Below, in pieces: positions 8,313-16,834 of a stretch of DNA of 64,000 nt; the stretch's first letter is position 1, and each line of letters starts with the position of its first letter. The translations under genes and the position numbers were made by a program. The notes beneath the pieces are model-generated. The model was not told the DNA's origin, ran no database searches, and saw only the letters and a program-made list of their open reading frames with translations. The DNA lies in contig NZ_CP048627.1 in the NCBI RefSeq assembly GCF_010669225.1, positions 372,001 to 436,000 on the forward strand, written 5' to 3'. The stretch is from Megamonas funiformis (GTDB taxonomy: Bacteria; Bacillota; Negativicutes; Selenomonadales; Selenomonadaceae).

Positions 8313-9266
8313 TTATTTCAAATGATTTATTGGATAACGAACAGTATGTTCTTTTAAAAAGCTAACACATTCTTCTGCAACTTTACGTTTTAATTCTAAG
8401 GCAGCTTCTTCAGAATACCATGCCATATGTGGTGTAGCTAAATAATTATCTAAAGTAAATAATTTATTATTTGGCATCATAGGTTCTGTTGCTGCACAGT
8501 CAATGGCAGCTCCAGCTATTTCTTTATTTACAAGTGCATCATAAAGGTCATCTTCGTTAATAATTCCACCACGAGCTACATTAATGATAATAGCATTATT
8601 TTTCATCATTTTAAATGTTTCATCATTAAATAGGTTTTTATTTCCATCTGCTGGAATATGAAGGGATATGATATCAGATTCTTTGATAACATCTTCTAAA
8701 GATTTTATTTTTATAAATTTAGTATTTTCATTTTCTTTATAATATGGGTCATAACCGATAATATTGTATTCTAGAGCATGAGCTTTAATAGCAAAATTTC
8801 TGCCAATACGACCTAAACCAATAACACCAACTGTTTGTGTGGAAGCACGATGTATTGGAATAGAATGAGCATAGTCCCATTTTGTGCTTTTAGTGAAATT
8901 GTTCATAAGCACGATTTTTCTGGTCATAGCCATCATTAAAGCAATAGCATGGTCAGCAACTTCATTCATTCCATAATCGGGTACATTACAAATTTGAATA
9001 TTATGTTTAGTCGCTTCTTCTATATCAATAGTGTCAACACCTACACCATAACGAACGACCATTTTTAATTTTGGTAAAGCGTCCATAACTTTTTTTGTAA
9101 TATGTGCATATTGAACAATAAGAGCATCAGCATCTTGGCATTGAGAAATAACATCTTCTTCAGAATGGCATTGTTTTAGCTCAAAATCGATTTGAGCAGT
9201 ATTTAGAATTTTGGTTTCCATATCAATATTATCATGATCGCAATCAGTAATAATAACCTTCATCAT
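8313..9266 (-). CDS. NAD-dependent D-2-hydroxyacid dehydrogenase
   Basis: About 317 residues, D-isomer 2-hydroxyacid dehydrogenase family. The NAD-binding motif GLGRIGR is near residue 152 and the catalytic Arg, Glu and His appear in VARGGIINEDDL, ATEPMMPN and TPHMAW. It reversibly reduces a 2-keto acid. I chose ATG 9266 because GGAG lies five bases upstream; a GTG six bases earlier overlaps that site. It is the first gene of a unit with the LarA-like gene. A 2-ketoaldonate reductase would fit, but phosphoglycerate or hydroxypyruvate activity cannot be excluded from sequence. Confidence 0.9.
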   Translation of the reverse strand: MMKVIITDCDHDNIDMETKILNTAQIDFELKQCHSEEDVISQCQDADALIVQYAHITKKVMDALPKLKMVVRYGVGVDTIDIEEATKHNIQICNVPDYGMNEVADHAIALMMAMTRKIVLMNNFTKSTKWDYAHSIPIHRASTQTVGVIGLGRIGRNFAIKAHALEYNIIGYDPYYKENENTKFIKIKSLEDVIKESDIISLHIPADGNKNLFNDETFKMMKNNAIIINVARGGIINEDDLYDALVNKEIAGAAIDCAATEPMMPNNKLFTLDNYLATPHMAWYSEEAALELKRKVAEECVSFLKEHTVRYPINHLK

Positions 9267-9300
9267 AATCACTCCAATTCATCATATGTATTATAAAAAT

Positions 9301-9329
9301 ATAATAAAATATTAAAATAGAAAAGTCAA
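9301..9329 (-). promoter_or_regulatory. Sigma-70-type promoter of the 2-hydroxyacid dehydrogenase operon
   Basis: On the minus strand TTGACT (9329-9324) and TATTAT (9306-9301) are separated by 17 bases. The start codon is 35 bases downstream of the -10 element. Confidence 0.65.
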
Positions 9330-9471
9330 GAAGTTTAGAAAAATATAATTATAAATATACTGATTTTATATTTTAAAATGTATAAAACAGTAAATAGATA
9401 TTGTTTTTTTGGAGAAAAATAGAAAAATGATTAATAAAAATCTGAAATATAAAAAAAGAATGAAAAAAATA

Positions 9472-9504
9472 TTGCATATAAAAATATAATATGATATCAT
9501 ATTA
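9472..9504 (+). promoter_or_regulatory. kdgK promoter with overlapping palindromic operator
   Basis: TTGCAT (9472-9477) and TATCAT (9495-9500) have a 17-base spacer. A perfect 18-bp palindrome, TAATATGAT-ATCATATTA (9487-9504), covers the -10. A second inverted repeat (ATCATAT 9496-9502, ATATGAT 9514-9520) overlaps it. A GntR/FadR-type repressor bound here would block RNA polymerase; two such regulators are encoded downstream. Confidence 0.6.
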
Positions 9505-9568
9505 TCAAAATTGATATGATGAATTATAGAAAATCGTTAGATGATTTTAGAGGTGGGAGGATAAACTA

Positions 9569-10510
9569 ATGCAAAGTGGATTAATTTTAGTTGGTGAGCC
9601 TATGGGATTATTGATTGCCCAAACTGAAGGCAGTTTAAATAATGTTAGTAGTTATGATTTAGCAGTAGCAGGTGCAGAATTTAATGTAGCAATAGGTACA
9701 GCAAGATTAGAACATAAAGTTACATATATGACTAAATTGGGTGATGACCCTTTTGGAAAACGTATTACTACAGTATTAAAAGATAATAAAATTGGTGATG
9801 AATTTATATCTTTTTCTAAAGAACGAGCTACTGGTTTTATGTTGAAAGGTAGAACTAGTGTAGGAGATCCAGAAATTTTTTATTTTAGAAAAAATTCTGC
9901 TGCATCAACATTAAATGAAGATGATGTAGAAAAAATAGATTTATCAAATTATGGTTATATTCATTTGACTGGTATTTTACCAGCTTTATCAGAAGATACT
10001 AAGAAAGCTACATTTTCTTTAATTAAAAAGGCTAAAAAACAAGGTTTATTTATAAGTTTTGATCCTAATTTACGTCCTCAATTATGGAAATCTCAAGAAG
10101 AAATGATACAAACTATTAATGAATTAGCATCATATGCAGATTTAGTTTTACCAGGGCAGGCAGAAGGAAAAATATTAATTGGCACAGATGATGAAAAAGA
10201 GATTAATGATTTTTATTTACAAAATGGAGCTTCTATTTGTGTAACTAAATGTGGAAGTAAAGGGGCATACGTATCTACTAAAGATGGAGAAGGTTATATG
10301 GTAGAAGGTTATAAAGTGGAAAAAGTTGTTGATACTGTGGGGGCTGGTGATGGATTTGCAACAGGCGTAGTTACTGGTTTAATGGAAGGATTAACTTTAT
10401 CGGAGGCAGTTAAACGAGGTACAGCAATTGGGGCAATTCAGGTTATGAGTCGTGGCGATAATGAAGGTTTACCAACTAGACAAGAGTTAAAAGATTTTAT
10501 GAATAAATAA
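9569..10510 (+). CDS. kdgK: 2-keto-3-deoxygluconate kinase KdgK
   Basis: 313 residues, PfkB/ribokinase family. It phosphorylates KDG to KDPG. The family C-terminal signature DTVGAGDGFATG (255-266) carries the catalytic base D261, and the N-terminal glycine-rich substrate loop AGAEFNVA lies at 34-41. GGTGGGAGG precedes the ATG. Followed 20 bases later by the KDPG aldolase gene, so kinase and aldolase are made together. It is the common sink for both the UxaA and UxuA branches in this window. Confidence 0.93.
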   Translation: MQSGLILVGEPMGLLIAQTEGSLNNVSSYDLAVAGAEFNVAIGTARLEHKVTYMTKLGDDPFGKRITTVLKDNKIGDEFISFSKERATGFMLKGRTSVGDPEIFYFRKNSAASTLNEDDVEKIDLSNYGYIHLTGILPALSEDTKKATFSLIKKAKKQGLFISFDPNLRPQLWKSQEEMIQTINELASYADLVLPGQAEGKILIGTDDEKEINDFYLQNGASICVTKCGSKGAYVSTKDGEGYMVEGYKVEKVVDTVGAGDGFATGVVTGLMEGLTLSEAVKRGTAIGAIQVMSRGDNEGLPTRQELKDFMNK

Positions 10511-10530
10511 TTTTAAAGGAGTTTTTATTT

Positions 10531-11502
10531 ATGATTAGTAAGAATATACAAAAAATTTTTGATATAGGTTTAGTACCTTTAATTGTATTAGATGATGTAG
10601 AAGATGCTGTTCCTTTAGGAAAAGCTTTAGTTGCTGGTGGTATACCTGTAGCAGAAGTTACTTTCCGTACAGAGGCAGGTGGTGCTGTTATAGAAAAGAT
10701 GACTCAAGAAGTACCTGAAATTCTTGTAGGTGCGGGTACTGTTCATGATGTGGAACATGCTAAAGAAGCTGTAGAAAAAGGTGCTAAATTTATTGTGACA
10801 CCAGGATTTAATTTAGATGTAGTCAAATGGTGTGTAGATAATAATATAGATGTAATTCCAGGAACTGTAGCACCTAGTGATATTGAAGCTGCAATGAATT
10901 TAGGATTATCAGTATGTAAATTTTTCCCAGCAGAAGCATATGGTGGAGTAAAAACTTTAAAAGCTTTAGCTGGTCCTTATGCTGATATAAAATTTATGCC
11001 TACTGGTGGAGTCAGCGAAAATAATATGAATGAATATTTAACATTATCTAATGTAGGAGCTATTGGTGGAAGTTTTATGACTCCTTCAAAATTAGTTAAA
11101 GAGAAAAAATGGAATGAAATTACTGAGGTTTGCAAAGCTATTGTGAAAAAAATGTTAGGTTTTGAATTGGCACATGTAGGTATTAATACAAAAGATGCTA
11201 ATGAAGCTAATAATATAGCTAATACTTTAGGAAATGTATTTTTACAAGAAAAAAGAGAAACTTCTGGTGCATATTTTAGTGGTGATGTAGCAGAGGTAGT
11301 AAAAGGCTCGTTTTTAGGCGAACATGGCCATATTTGCATTGATACAATTGATATGCCACGAACTATTGCATATTTGAAACGTATTGGCGTGGAATTCAAT
11401 AATGAAACTTGGGCTAAAGATGACAAGGGGAATATTATTAACGTTTATTTAAAAGATAGTATAGGTGGTTTTGCTATACATGTTAGAAGAAAAGCTCAGT
11501 AA
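10531..11502 (+). CDS. KDPG aldolase fused to a C-terminal VOC-like domain
   Basis: 323 residues; ordinary KDPG aldolases have about 210. Residues 1-210 are a complete KdgA/Eda barrel with catalytic E42, R46 and Schiff-base K130 (CKFFPAE), so KDPG cleavage to pyruvate and glyceraldehyde 3-phosphate is expected. Residues 211-323 look like a vicinal-oxygen-chelate (glyoxalase-like) half: HVGINT, HICIDT and FAIHV strands supply possible metal ligands H215, H277 and H317. The role of this extension is unknown; it could bind a substrate, a metal or an oligomer partner. One continuous frame, no sign of frameshift. Confidence 0.9.
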   Translation: MISKNIQKIFDIGLVPLIVLDDVEDAVPLGKALVAGGIPVAEVTFRTEAGGAVIEKMTQEVPEILVGAGTVHDVEHAKEAVEKGAKFIVTPGFNLDVVKWCVDNNIDVIPGTVAPSDIEAAMNLGLSVCKFFPAEAYGGVKTLKALAGPYADIKFMPTGGVSENNMNEYLTLSNVGAIGGSFMTPSKLVKEKKWNEITEVCKAIVKKMLGFELAHVGINTKDANEANNIANTLGNVFLQEKRETSGAYFSGDVAEVVKGSFLGEHGHICIDTIDMPRTIAYLKRIGVEFNNETWAKDDKGNIINVYLKDSIGGFAIHVRRKAQ

Positions 11503-11531
11503 TACTTTTTTTAATGAAAAGAGGGTCTTTT

Positions 11532-12818
11532 ATGGAATTAAATACAAATAAGAAAACTAACTATAGGTGGATTGTATGTGGTTTTTTATGGGTAGCAGTT
11601 GCTGTAAACTATGTTGATAGGACTGCATTATCAGCAGCAACACCTATTATTATGAAAGAATTTAATATTGATGGTACAGAAATGGGTATTATCATGGCAG
11701 CTTTTTTCTGGGCATATGCTTTGTTACAAGTTCCTATGGGATATATTGCTGATAAATTTGGACAACGTATAGTATATTCAATAGCTGTTGCATGGTGGTC
11801 AATTGCTCAAATGTGCATTGCAGTATGTAGTTCTTTATTTGGTTTTGTTACAGCTCGACTATTTCTTGGTGTAGGTGAAGCTGGTTCTTATCCATGTAAT
11901 GTTGGTGTTGTTTCTAAATGGTTTCCAAAACATGAGCGTTCTAGGGCTACTGCCATTTTTGATAGTGCTTCTAAATTTGGTAATGCTTTTGCAATGCCGG
12001 TAGTTGTTGGTCTTATTACTATGTTTACATGGCATGCACCATTTTTAATTTTTGGGGCTATTGGTATTGTTTGGGCTATTTTATGGTGGTTTTTCTATAA
12101 TGATCCACGTAAATCTAAATATACAAATAAAGCAGAAGTGGCTTATATTGAACAAGATGGATCTGCTGTAATTGAAGATGTAAATTGCAAGTCAACAATG
12201 AAATGGTACCAATTGTTAAAATATAGAAATGTTCAAGCAATGTGTTTAGGATTCTTTATTTTGAATTATATTTTATACTTTTTTATTACATGGTTTCCAA
12301 CATATCTTGTAGAAGAACGTGGTATGCAATTTTCTCAAATGGGTATGGCTGCTTCAGTACCATTTATTGCAGCAGTTTGTGGTTCTCTTATTGCAGGTAT
12401 ATTAGCAGATAAACTTTTAATGAAAGGTTGGTCTGTAACAAAAACTCGTAAAACTTTATTAGTAATTGGTATATTATTAGCAACTTCTGTAGGTTTTGCA
12501 GCATTTGTAGAATCAAATGTAATTGTAATTGCTTTATTGGCAGTAGCTAATTTTGGATGTGCTGTTACTGGTGCTATGCAATGGTGTTTAGCAAGTGATG
12601 TTGCTCCTAAAAATATGAGCTCTCAATTGGCAGGAATTCAGAATTGTGTAGCAAATTTTGGAGGAGTAGCAAGTCCAATTGTAGCAGGAGCTATTTTATC
12701 TGCAACTAATTCATTTCAGATTGCTTTATATACTTATGGTATTACAGCTGTAATTGGTGCACTTATTTATGGATGTTATTTAGGAAAAATTGAACAAATA
12801 AAAGTACCTGAAAAGTAA
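11532..12818 (+). CDS. MFS transporter, anion:cation symporter family (sugar acid)
   Basis: About 428 residues and twelve predicted membrane spans, ACS-type major facilitator like ExuT, GudP and DgoT. The loop 2-3 motif appears as GYIADKFGQR and the first helix has NYVDRTALS. It should import a hexuronate or aldonate with protons. I place the start at ATG 11532 because AGAGGG lies about seven bases upstream; an ATG at 11514 overlaps that site. It closes the kdgK-kdgA operon and is followed by a strong terminator. The exact substrate cannot be read from sequence. Confidence 0.9.
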   Translation: MELNTNKKTNYRWIVCGFLWVAVAVNYVDRTALSAATPIIMKEFNIDGTEMGIIMAAFFWAYALLQVPMGYIADKFGQRIVYSIAVAWWSIAQMCIAVCSSLFGFVTARLFLGVGEAGSYPCNVGVVSKWFPKHERSRATAIFDSASKFGNAFAMPVVVGLITMFTWHAPFLIFGAIGIVWAILWWFFYNDPRKSKYTNKAEVAYIEQDGSAVIEDVNCKSTMKWYQLLKYRNVQAMCLGFFILNYILYFFITWFPTYLVEERGMQFSQMGMAASVPFIAAVCGSLIAGILADKLLMKGWSVTKTRKTLLVIGILLATSVGFAAFVESNVIVIALLAVANFGCAVTGAMQWCLASDVAPKNMSSQLAGIQNCVANFGGVASPIVAGAILSATNSFQIALYTYGITAVIGALIYGCYLGKIEQIKVPEK

Positions 12819-12829
12819 AATTCATAATA

Positions 12830-12878
12830 AAATAGGAGCTTATAGAAAGGCATTTCTATAAGCTCCTATTTTTATTTA
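12830..12878 (+). terminator. Rho-independent terminator of the kdgK operon
   Basis: A perfect 19-bp stem (12830-12848 with 12853-12871) closed by GGCA and followed by T-rich sequence lies 12 bases after the transporter stop. Confidence 0.9.
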
Positions 12879-12926
12879 TATATTTATGATAAAATAATTT
12901 TAATTAAGTAAATGAGGAGTGGTTTT

Positions 12927-13622
12927 ATGACTACATCATTAGTTAATATAACAATAAACAAAATATTAAATTTAATAAAAAATGAAAATCTTAAACCAAA
13001 TGATAAATTGCCAACAGTTGAAGAATTATCAACGAAATATAATGTAGGTAGAAGTACTATAAGAGAAGCTCTAAAAGTATTAGCTACTCAAAATATAATA
13101 ACAATAAAACAAGGTTCAGGAACATTTATTTCAGAACAACAAGGTATGAGTAAAGATCCTTTAGGGTTAGAATATATTAGTGATGATATAAATATAATTT
13201 TTGATATGGTAACGTTACGTTTGATTTTTGAACCAGAAATGGCAGCAATGGCAGCGCAATTTGCAACAAGAAAAGATATTCAATATATAAAGGATTGTTG
13301 CTATGAGGTGGAAAATTTAATAAATGAGGGAAAAGATTACTATAAAGAAGATGCAAATTTTCATGTAGCTATAGCTAAAGCTAGTGGAAATAGTATAATT
13401 CACAAAATTACGCAAGTAATACATTCTTCAATAAAAAAGAATATTTTTATGACAGATAATACTTTATGTAAAGATACAATTGTTTTTCATAAAAGAATAA
13501 TTGATTGTATTGAAAATGGAGATATAAGTGGAGCTAAATATGCAATGATAAATCATTTAGATGCACAACGAAGATTTTTAATAGATAATTACAAATATAA
13601 ATTGACAAGAAAACAACTATAA
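12927..13622 (+). CDS. FadR-subfamily GntR transcriptional regulator
   Basis: About 231 residues. The N-terminal winged helix (about 5-72) contains GRSTIREALKVLA and the wing KQGSGTFIS; the C-terminal FCD domain (about 95-220) has the helical effector and metal pocket typical of sugar-acid repressors (DANFHVAIAKASGN). ATG 12927 is preceded by AGGAG at 12915-12919; an earlier ATG at 12912 overlaps it. It lies after the kdgK operon but behind a terminator, so it probably has its own promoter. It is a candidate repressor of the kdgK or uxuA promoters; which one is not resolved. Confidence 0.92.
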   Translation: MTTSLVNITINKILNLIKNENLKPNDKLPTVEELSTKYNVGRSTIREALKVLATQNIITIKQGSGTFISEQQGMSKDPLGLEYISDDINIIFDMVTLRLIFEPEMAAMAAQFATRKDIQYIKDCCYEVENLINEGKDYYKEDANFHVAIAKASGNSIIHKITQVIHSSIKKNIFMTDNTLCKDTIVFHKRIIDCIENGDISGAKYAMINHLDAQRRFLIDNYKYKLTRKQL

Positions 13623-13662
13623 TTTAAAATGATGAGCTATAATTATTGTATCTTTAAGCAAT

Positions 13663-13703
13663 AAAGACCTAAATAAATTTATTATAAATTTATTTAGGTC
13701 TTT
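13663..13703. terminator. Bidirectional terminator between convergent GntR genes
   Basis: Positions 13663-13681 pair perfectly with 13685-13703 (19 bp, loop TTA), with T-rich ends on both strands. It serves both converging regulator genes. Confidence 0.88.
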
Positions 13704-13720
13704 ATTATTTTGATATATTA

Positions 13721-14410
13721 TTATTCAAAATAATCAGGATAAATAGTTTTTAATTCTTCAATATCACCAATAACTTTATTAATATGTTCAGTTATTATTT
13801 TATTACCTAAAACAGAATCATGATTTAAAATAGCTTCTACTATTTGTTGATGTTGAGTAAATAATAAATCAATTTCATTATTTTTAGAATGTAAATCTAA
13901 GACTCGGGAACGTATATAATTTAAATTAGTATTTTGCATTAACTGCCAAATATTAGGTTTTTCACATCCGGAAAAGATGATAGAATGCATTCCATTATCT
14001 AATTCAAAAAAGCGACTATAATTTTTTATTTTTACACAAGTTGATTGTTCTTCTAAGCAATCTATGATTTTTTGTTGATATTCAGGGGGAAACTTTTCAC
14101 AGGCTAATTTCATAACTGCTTGTTCAAGTGTAACACGTAAAAATCTAAATTCAGCAATTTGAGAAGTGTTTATTTTAGAAATATAAGTTCCTCTTTGAGG
14201 AAGTACTTCTAATAGTTGTTCTTGAGATAGTCGAATAAAAGCTTCTCGGACTGGTGTTCTACTTATAGATAAAGTATCAGAAATTTCTTTTTCAGATATT
14301 TTATCCCCAGGTTTTAGCTTTAATTTTAATATGTTTTCACGTAAGGTACGATAAGCATATTCACGTACAGATTCATTTTCTTTAAATAGAGATAAAGTTA
14401 ATGTTGTCAT
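13721..14410 (-). CDS. GntR-family regulator with FCD domain
   Basis: 229 residues. The winged-helix segment (about 15-75) contains ISRTPVREAFIRLSQEQLLEV and the wing PQRGTYIS; an FCD effector domain follows (about 90-215). It is divergent from uxuA, and the shared 227-base region holds a dyad across the uxuA -10, so it is the likely local regulator of the uxuA-uxuB operon, sensing fructuronate, mannonate or a related acid. That assignment is by position. Confidence 0.9.
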   Translation of the reverse strand: MTTLTLSLFKENESVREYAYRTLRENILKLKLKPGDKISEKEISDTLSISRTPVREAFIRLSQEQLLEVLPQRGTYISKINTSQIAEFRFLRVTLEQAVMKLACEKFPPEYQQKIIDCLEEQSTCVKIKNYSRFFELDNGMHSIIFSGCEKPNIWQLMQNTNLNYIRSRVLDLHSKNNEIDLLFTQHQQIVEAILNHDSVLGNKIITEHINKVIGDIEELKTIYPDYFE

Positions 14411-14537
14411 AAAAAATCCTCACAATATAAGTAATATATAATTACAGTAATATGTATGTTTTTTATTATAACAGATGAATTTAATTAATAATAGTATAGA
14501 ATTGTTTATTGATTTTGAAATTTTTTTATAATAATAC

Positions 14538-14568
14538 TTGAAATTGATATACTTGTATGGTAGTATAT
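14538..14568 (+). promoter_or_regulatory. uxuA promoter with operator dyad
   Basis: TTGAAA (14538-14543), a 17-base spacer and TAGTAT (14561-14566). The inverted repeat ATATACT (14547-14553) / AGTATAT (14562-14568) covers the spacer and the -10, a repressor arrangement. The core TACTTGTATGGTAGTA resembles GntR/FadR-type operators. Confidence 0.65.
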
Positions 14569-14637
14569 AAGTAATAAAAGACAGAAAATTTAAAATTAAT
14601 GATTTATTTTAAATAAAAAATAAGGAGATTAGATAAC

Positions 14638-15717
14638 ATGAGAATGACTTTTCGTTGGTATGGTAAGAAAGATGATAAAATCACATTACAACAAATTCAA
14701 CAAATCCCAGGTATGGATGGAATTGTAGGAGCTTTATTTGATGTACCAGTAGGGGAAGTATGGCCATTAGAAGATTTATTATCAATAAAAGAAGATGCTA
14801 ATAAATATAATTTAGATTTTAAAGATATCGAAAGTATAAATGTTCATGAAGATATTAAATTAGGGTTACCATCAAGAGATAAATATATAGAAAATTATAT
14901 TATATCTTTAAGAAATGCAGCTAAAGCAGGTATTAAAGTAGTTTGTTATAATTTTATGCCTATTTTTGATTGGACAAGAACAGATTTAGCATTACCTTTA
15001 TATGATGGTTCTACAGCTTTAGCATACGATTATCGTTTAATAGCTGGAAAAAGTCCTCAAGATATGGCAAGAGAAATATTAGATAATTCTAATGGTTTTG
15101 TACTTCCAGGTTGGGAACCAGATAGATTAGAAGAACTATCAAAATTATTTGAACAATATGAAGGTATGGATGAAGATAGATTAAGAAAAAATTTAGAGTA
15201 TTTCTTAAAAGCTGTTGTACCTGTAGCAGAAGAATGTAATATTAAAATGGGAATTCATCCAGATGATCCACCAATTTCTGTATTTGGTTTACCTAGAATT
15301 GTAAAAAATGAAGAAGATTTAGATAAAATTGTTAATATGGTAGATAGTGAAAGTAATGGATTAACCATTTGTACAGGTTCTTTAGGATCTAATTTAAAAA
15401 ATGATATTCCACATATTATTCGTAAATTTGGTGCTAAAAAAAGAATTGCATTTATGCATGTAAGAAATATTCAAGTACATGAACCTTGGGTGTTTAACGA
15501 AGTAGCACATAAATCTAAACATGGGTCTTTAGATATGTTTGAAATTATGAAAGCATTATATGATGTAGATTTTGATGGACCAATTAGACCAGATCATGGA
15601 CGAATGATTTGGAATGAAGAAGGTAGACCAGGATATGGTTTATATGATAGAGCATTGGGTGCAAATTATCTTTGTGGTCTTTGGGATTCGATTAATAGAA
15701 TATACGGTGCAAAATAG
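14638..15717 (+). CDS. uxuA: Mannonate dehydratase UxuA
   Basis: 359 residues, xylose-isomerase-like TIM barrel. It dehydrates D-mannonate to KDG and needs a divalent metal. Family hallmarks are the N-terminus MTFRWYGKKDD, CYNFMPIFDWTRT near 102-114, HPDDPP near 203-208 and RPDHGRM near 318. AAGGAGA precedes the ATG. First gene of the uxuA-dehydrogenase-MFS-uxuB operon; it converges with UxaA at KDG. Confidence 0.96.
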   Translation: MRMTFRWYGKKDDKITLQQIQQIPGMDGIVGALFDVPVGEVWPLEDLLSIKEDANKYNLDFKDIESINVHEDIKLGLPSRDKYIENYIISLRNAAKAGIKVVCYNFMPIFDWTRTDLALPLYDGSTALAYDYRLIAGKSPQDMAREILDNSNGFVLPGWEPDRLEELSKLFEQYEGMDEDRLRKNLEYFLKAVVPVAEECNIKMGIHPDDPPISVFGLPRIVKNEEDLDKIVNMVDSESNGLTICTGSLGSNLKNDIPHIIRKFGAKKRIAFMHVRNIQVHEPWVFNEVAHKSKHGSLDMFEIMKALYDVDFDGPIRPDHGRMIWNEEGRPGYGLYDRALGANYLCGLWDSINRIYGAK

Positions 15718-15731
15718 AATTTAAAATATGA

Positions 15732-15770
15732 TAACTATAGGGATTTTAGACAAATCTCTATAGTTATTTA
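15732..15770 (+). terminator. Intra-operon hairpin after uxuA
   Basis: Positions 15732-15746 pair with 15752-15766 (15 bp, one G-T wobble). Only a short T-run follows, so it is probably an attenuator or an mRNA stability element that makes uxuA more abundant than the downstream genes. Confidence 0.6.
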
Positions 15771-15792
15771 TAAAATAGAAAGGTGAAATGAA

Positions 15793-16812
15793 ATGAAAGC
15801 AGCAGTTGTTTATGGTATAAATGATTTAAGATTAGAAGAAATAGAGAAACCACAAATTGAAAGAGATGATCAAATTTTAGTAAAAATAAAAGCAGTAGGA
15901 ATATGTGGCTCAGATATACATATACTTCATGGTGCAAATCCATTTGCTACTTATCCGAGAATTATGGGGCATAAAATGGTCGGAGAAGTGGAAGCAGTAG
16001 GTGATAATGTTAAAAATATAGCGATTGGCGATCATATTGTAGTAGAACCGATTACTTACTGTGGAAAATGTTATGCTTGTAGAAAAGGAATGCCTAATGT
16101 TTGCCAACAATTAAAGGTATCGGGAGTTCATGTAGATGGTGGTATGAGGGAATATATAGTAATTGCTGAAAAACAGGCGCATAAAATAAAAAAAGATATT
16201 CCATGGACTACAGCTGTTTTAGCAGAGCCATATACGATTGCAGGAAATGTAACAACAAGAACAAATATTAGTGCAGGAGATAAAGTCGTTATACAAGGTG
16301 CAGGTCCTATTGGAATTACTATATTACGTATGGCAAAAGTAAAGGGAGCAACAGTTTTAGTTACTGATATGGTTGATGAAAAATTAGCTTTTGCTAAAGA
16401 AAATGGTGCTGATATGGTGGTAAATCCAAGTAAAGAAAATTTAATTGAGGCTGTAAAAACATGGACTGATGGAGAAATGGCTAATGTGGTAATTGATGCA
16501 GCTTGTACACCTAAAACTTTTGAAATATGTTTTGATTTAGTTTCCATTGCAGGAACAATTGGTGTATTAGGAATGGATGAAAAGCCATCAAACATACCAC
16601 AAATTCATTTTATGAAAAAACAATTAACAGTAGTTGGTTCAAGATTACAGGCTTATCAGTTTGCTCCAGTAATTAGATTAATGGAAGCTGGCTATTTGAA
16701 AGATGATGCACTTGTTACACATAAATTTAAATTTTCAGATATTAAAGAAGCTTTTAAATTAATAGAAGAAAATCCAGAAAAAGTAAAAAAAGCAGTACTT
16801 ATTTTCGAATAA
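15793..16812 (+). CDS. Zn-dependent dehydrogenase, RspB-like (L-gulonate to fructuronate)
   Basis: 339 residues, medium-chain dehydrogenase. Catalytic C38 and H60 and the structural zinc cysteines C90, C93, C96 and C104 are present; Rossmann motif GAGPIG near 169. Overall resemblance is to E. coli RspB, an L-gulonate 5-dehydrogenase, including GVHVDGG and the C-terminal SRLQAYQF region. Between uxuA and uxuB, producing D-fructuronate for UxuB is the natural role. Odd point: the usual GHE motif reads GHK (K61), which removes a conserved second-shell glutamate. Substrate is inferred. Confidence 0.83.
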   Translation: MKAAVVYGINDLRLEEIEKPQIERDDQILVKIKAVGICGSDIHILHGANPFATYPRIMGHKMVGEVEAVGDNVKNIAIGDHIVVEPITYCGKCYACRKGMPNVCQQLKVSGVHVDGGMREYIVIAEKQAHKIKKDIPWTTAVLAEPYTIAGNVTTRTNISAGDKVVIQGAGPIGITILRMAKVKGATVLVTDMVDEKLAFAKENGADMVVNPSKENLIEAVKTWTDGEMANVVIDAACTPKTFEICFDLVSIAGTIGVLGMDEKPSNIPQIHFMKKQLTVVGSRLQAYQFAPVIRLMEAGYLKDDALVTHKFKFSDIKEAFKLIEENPEKVKKAVLIFE

Positions 16813-16834
16813 GAAAGGATAATATAGGTGAATT

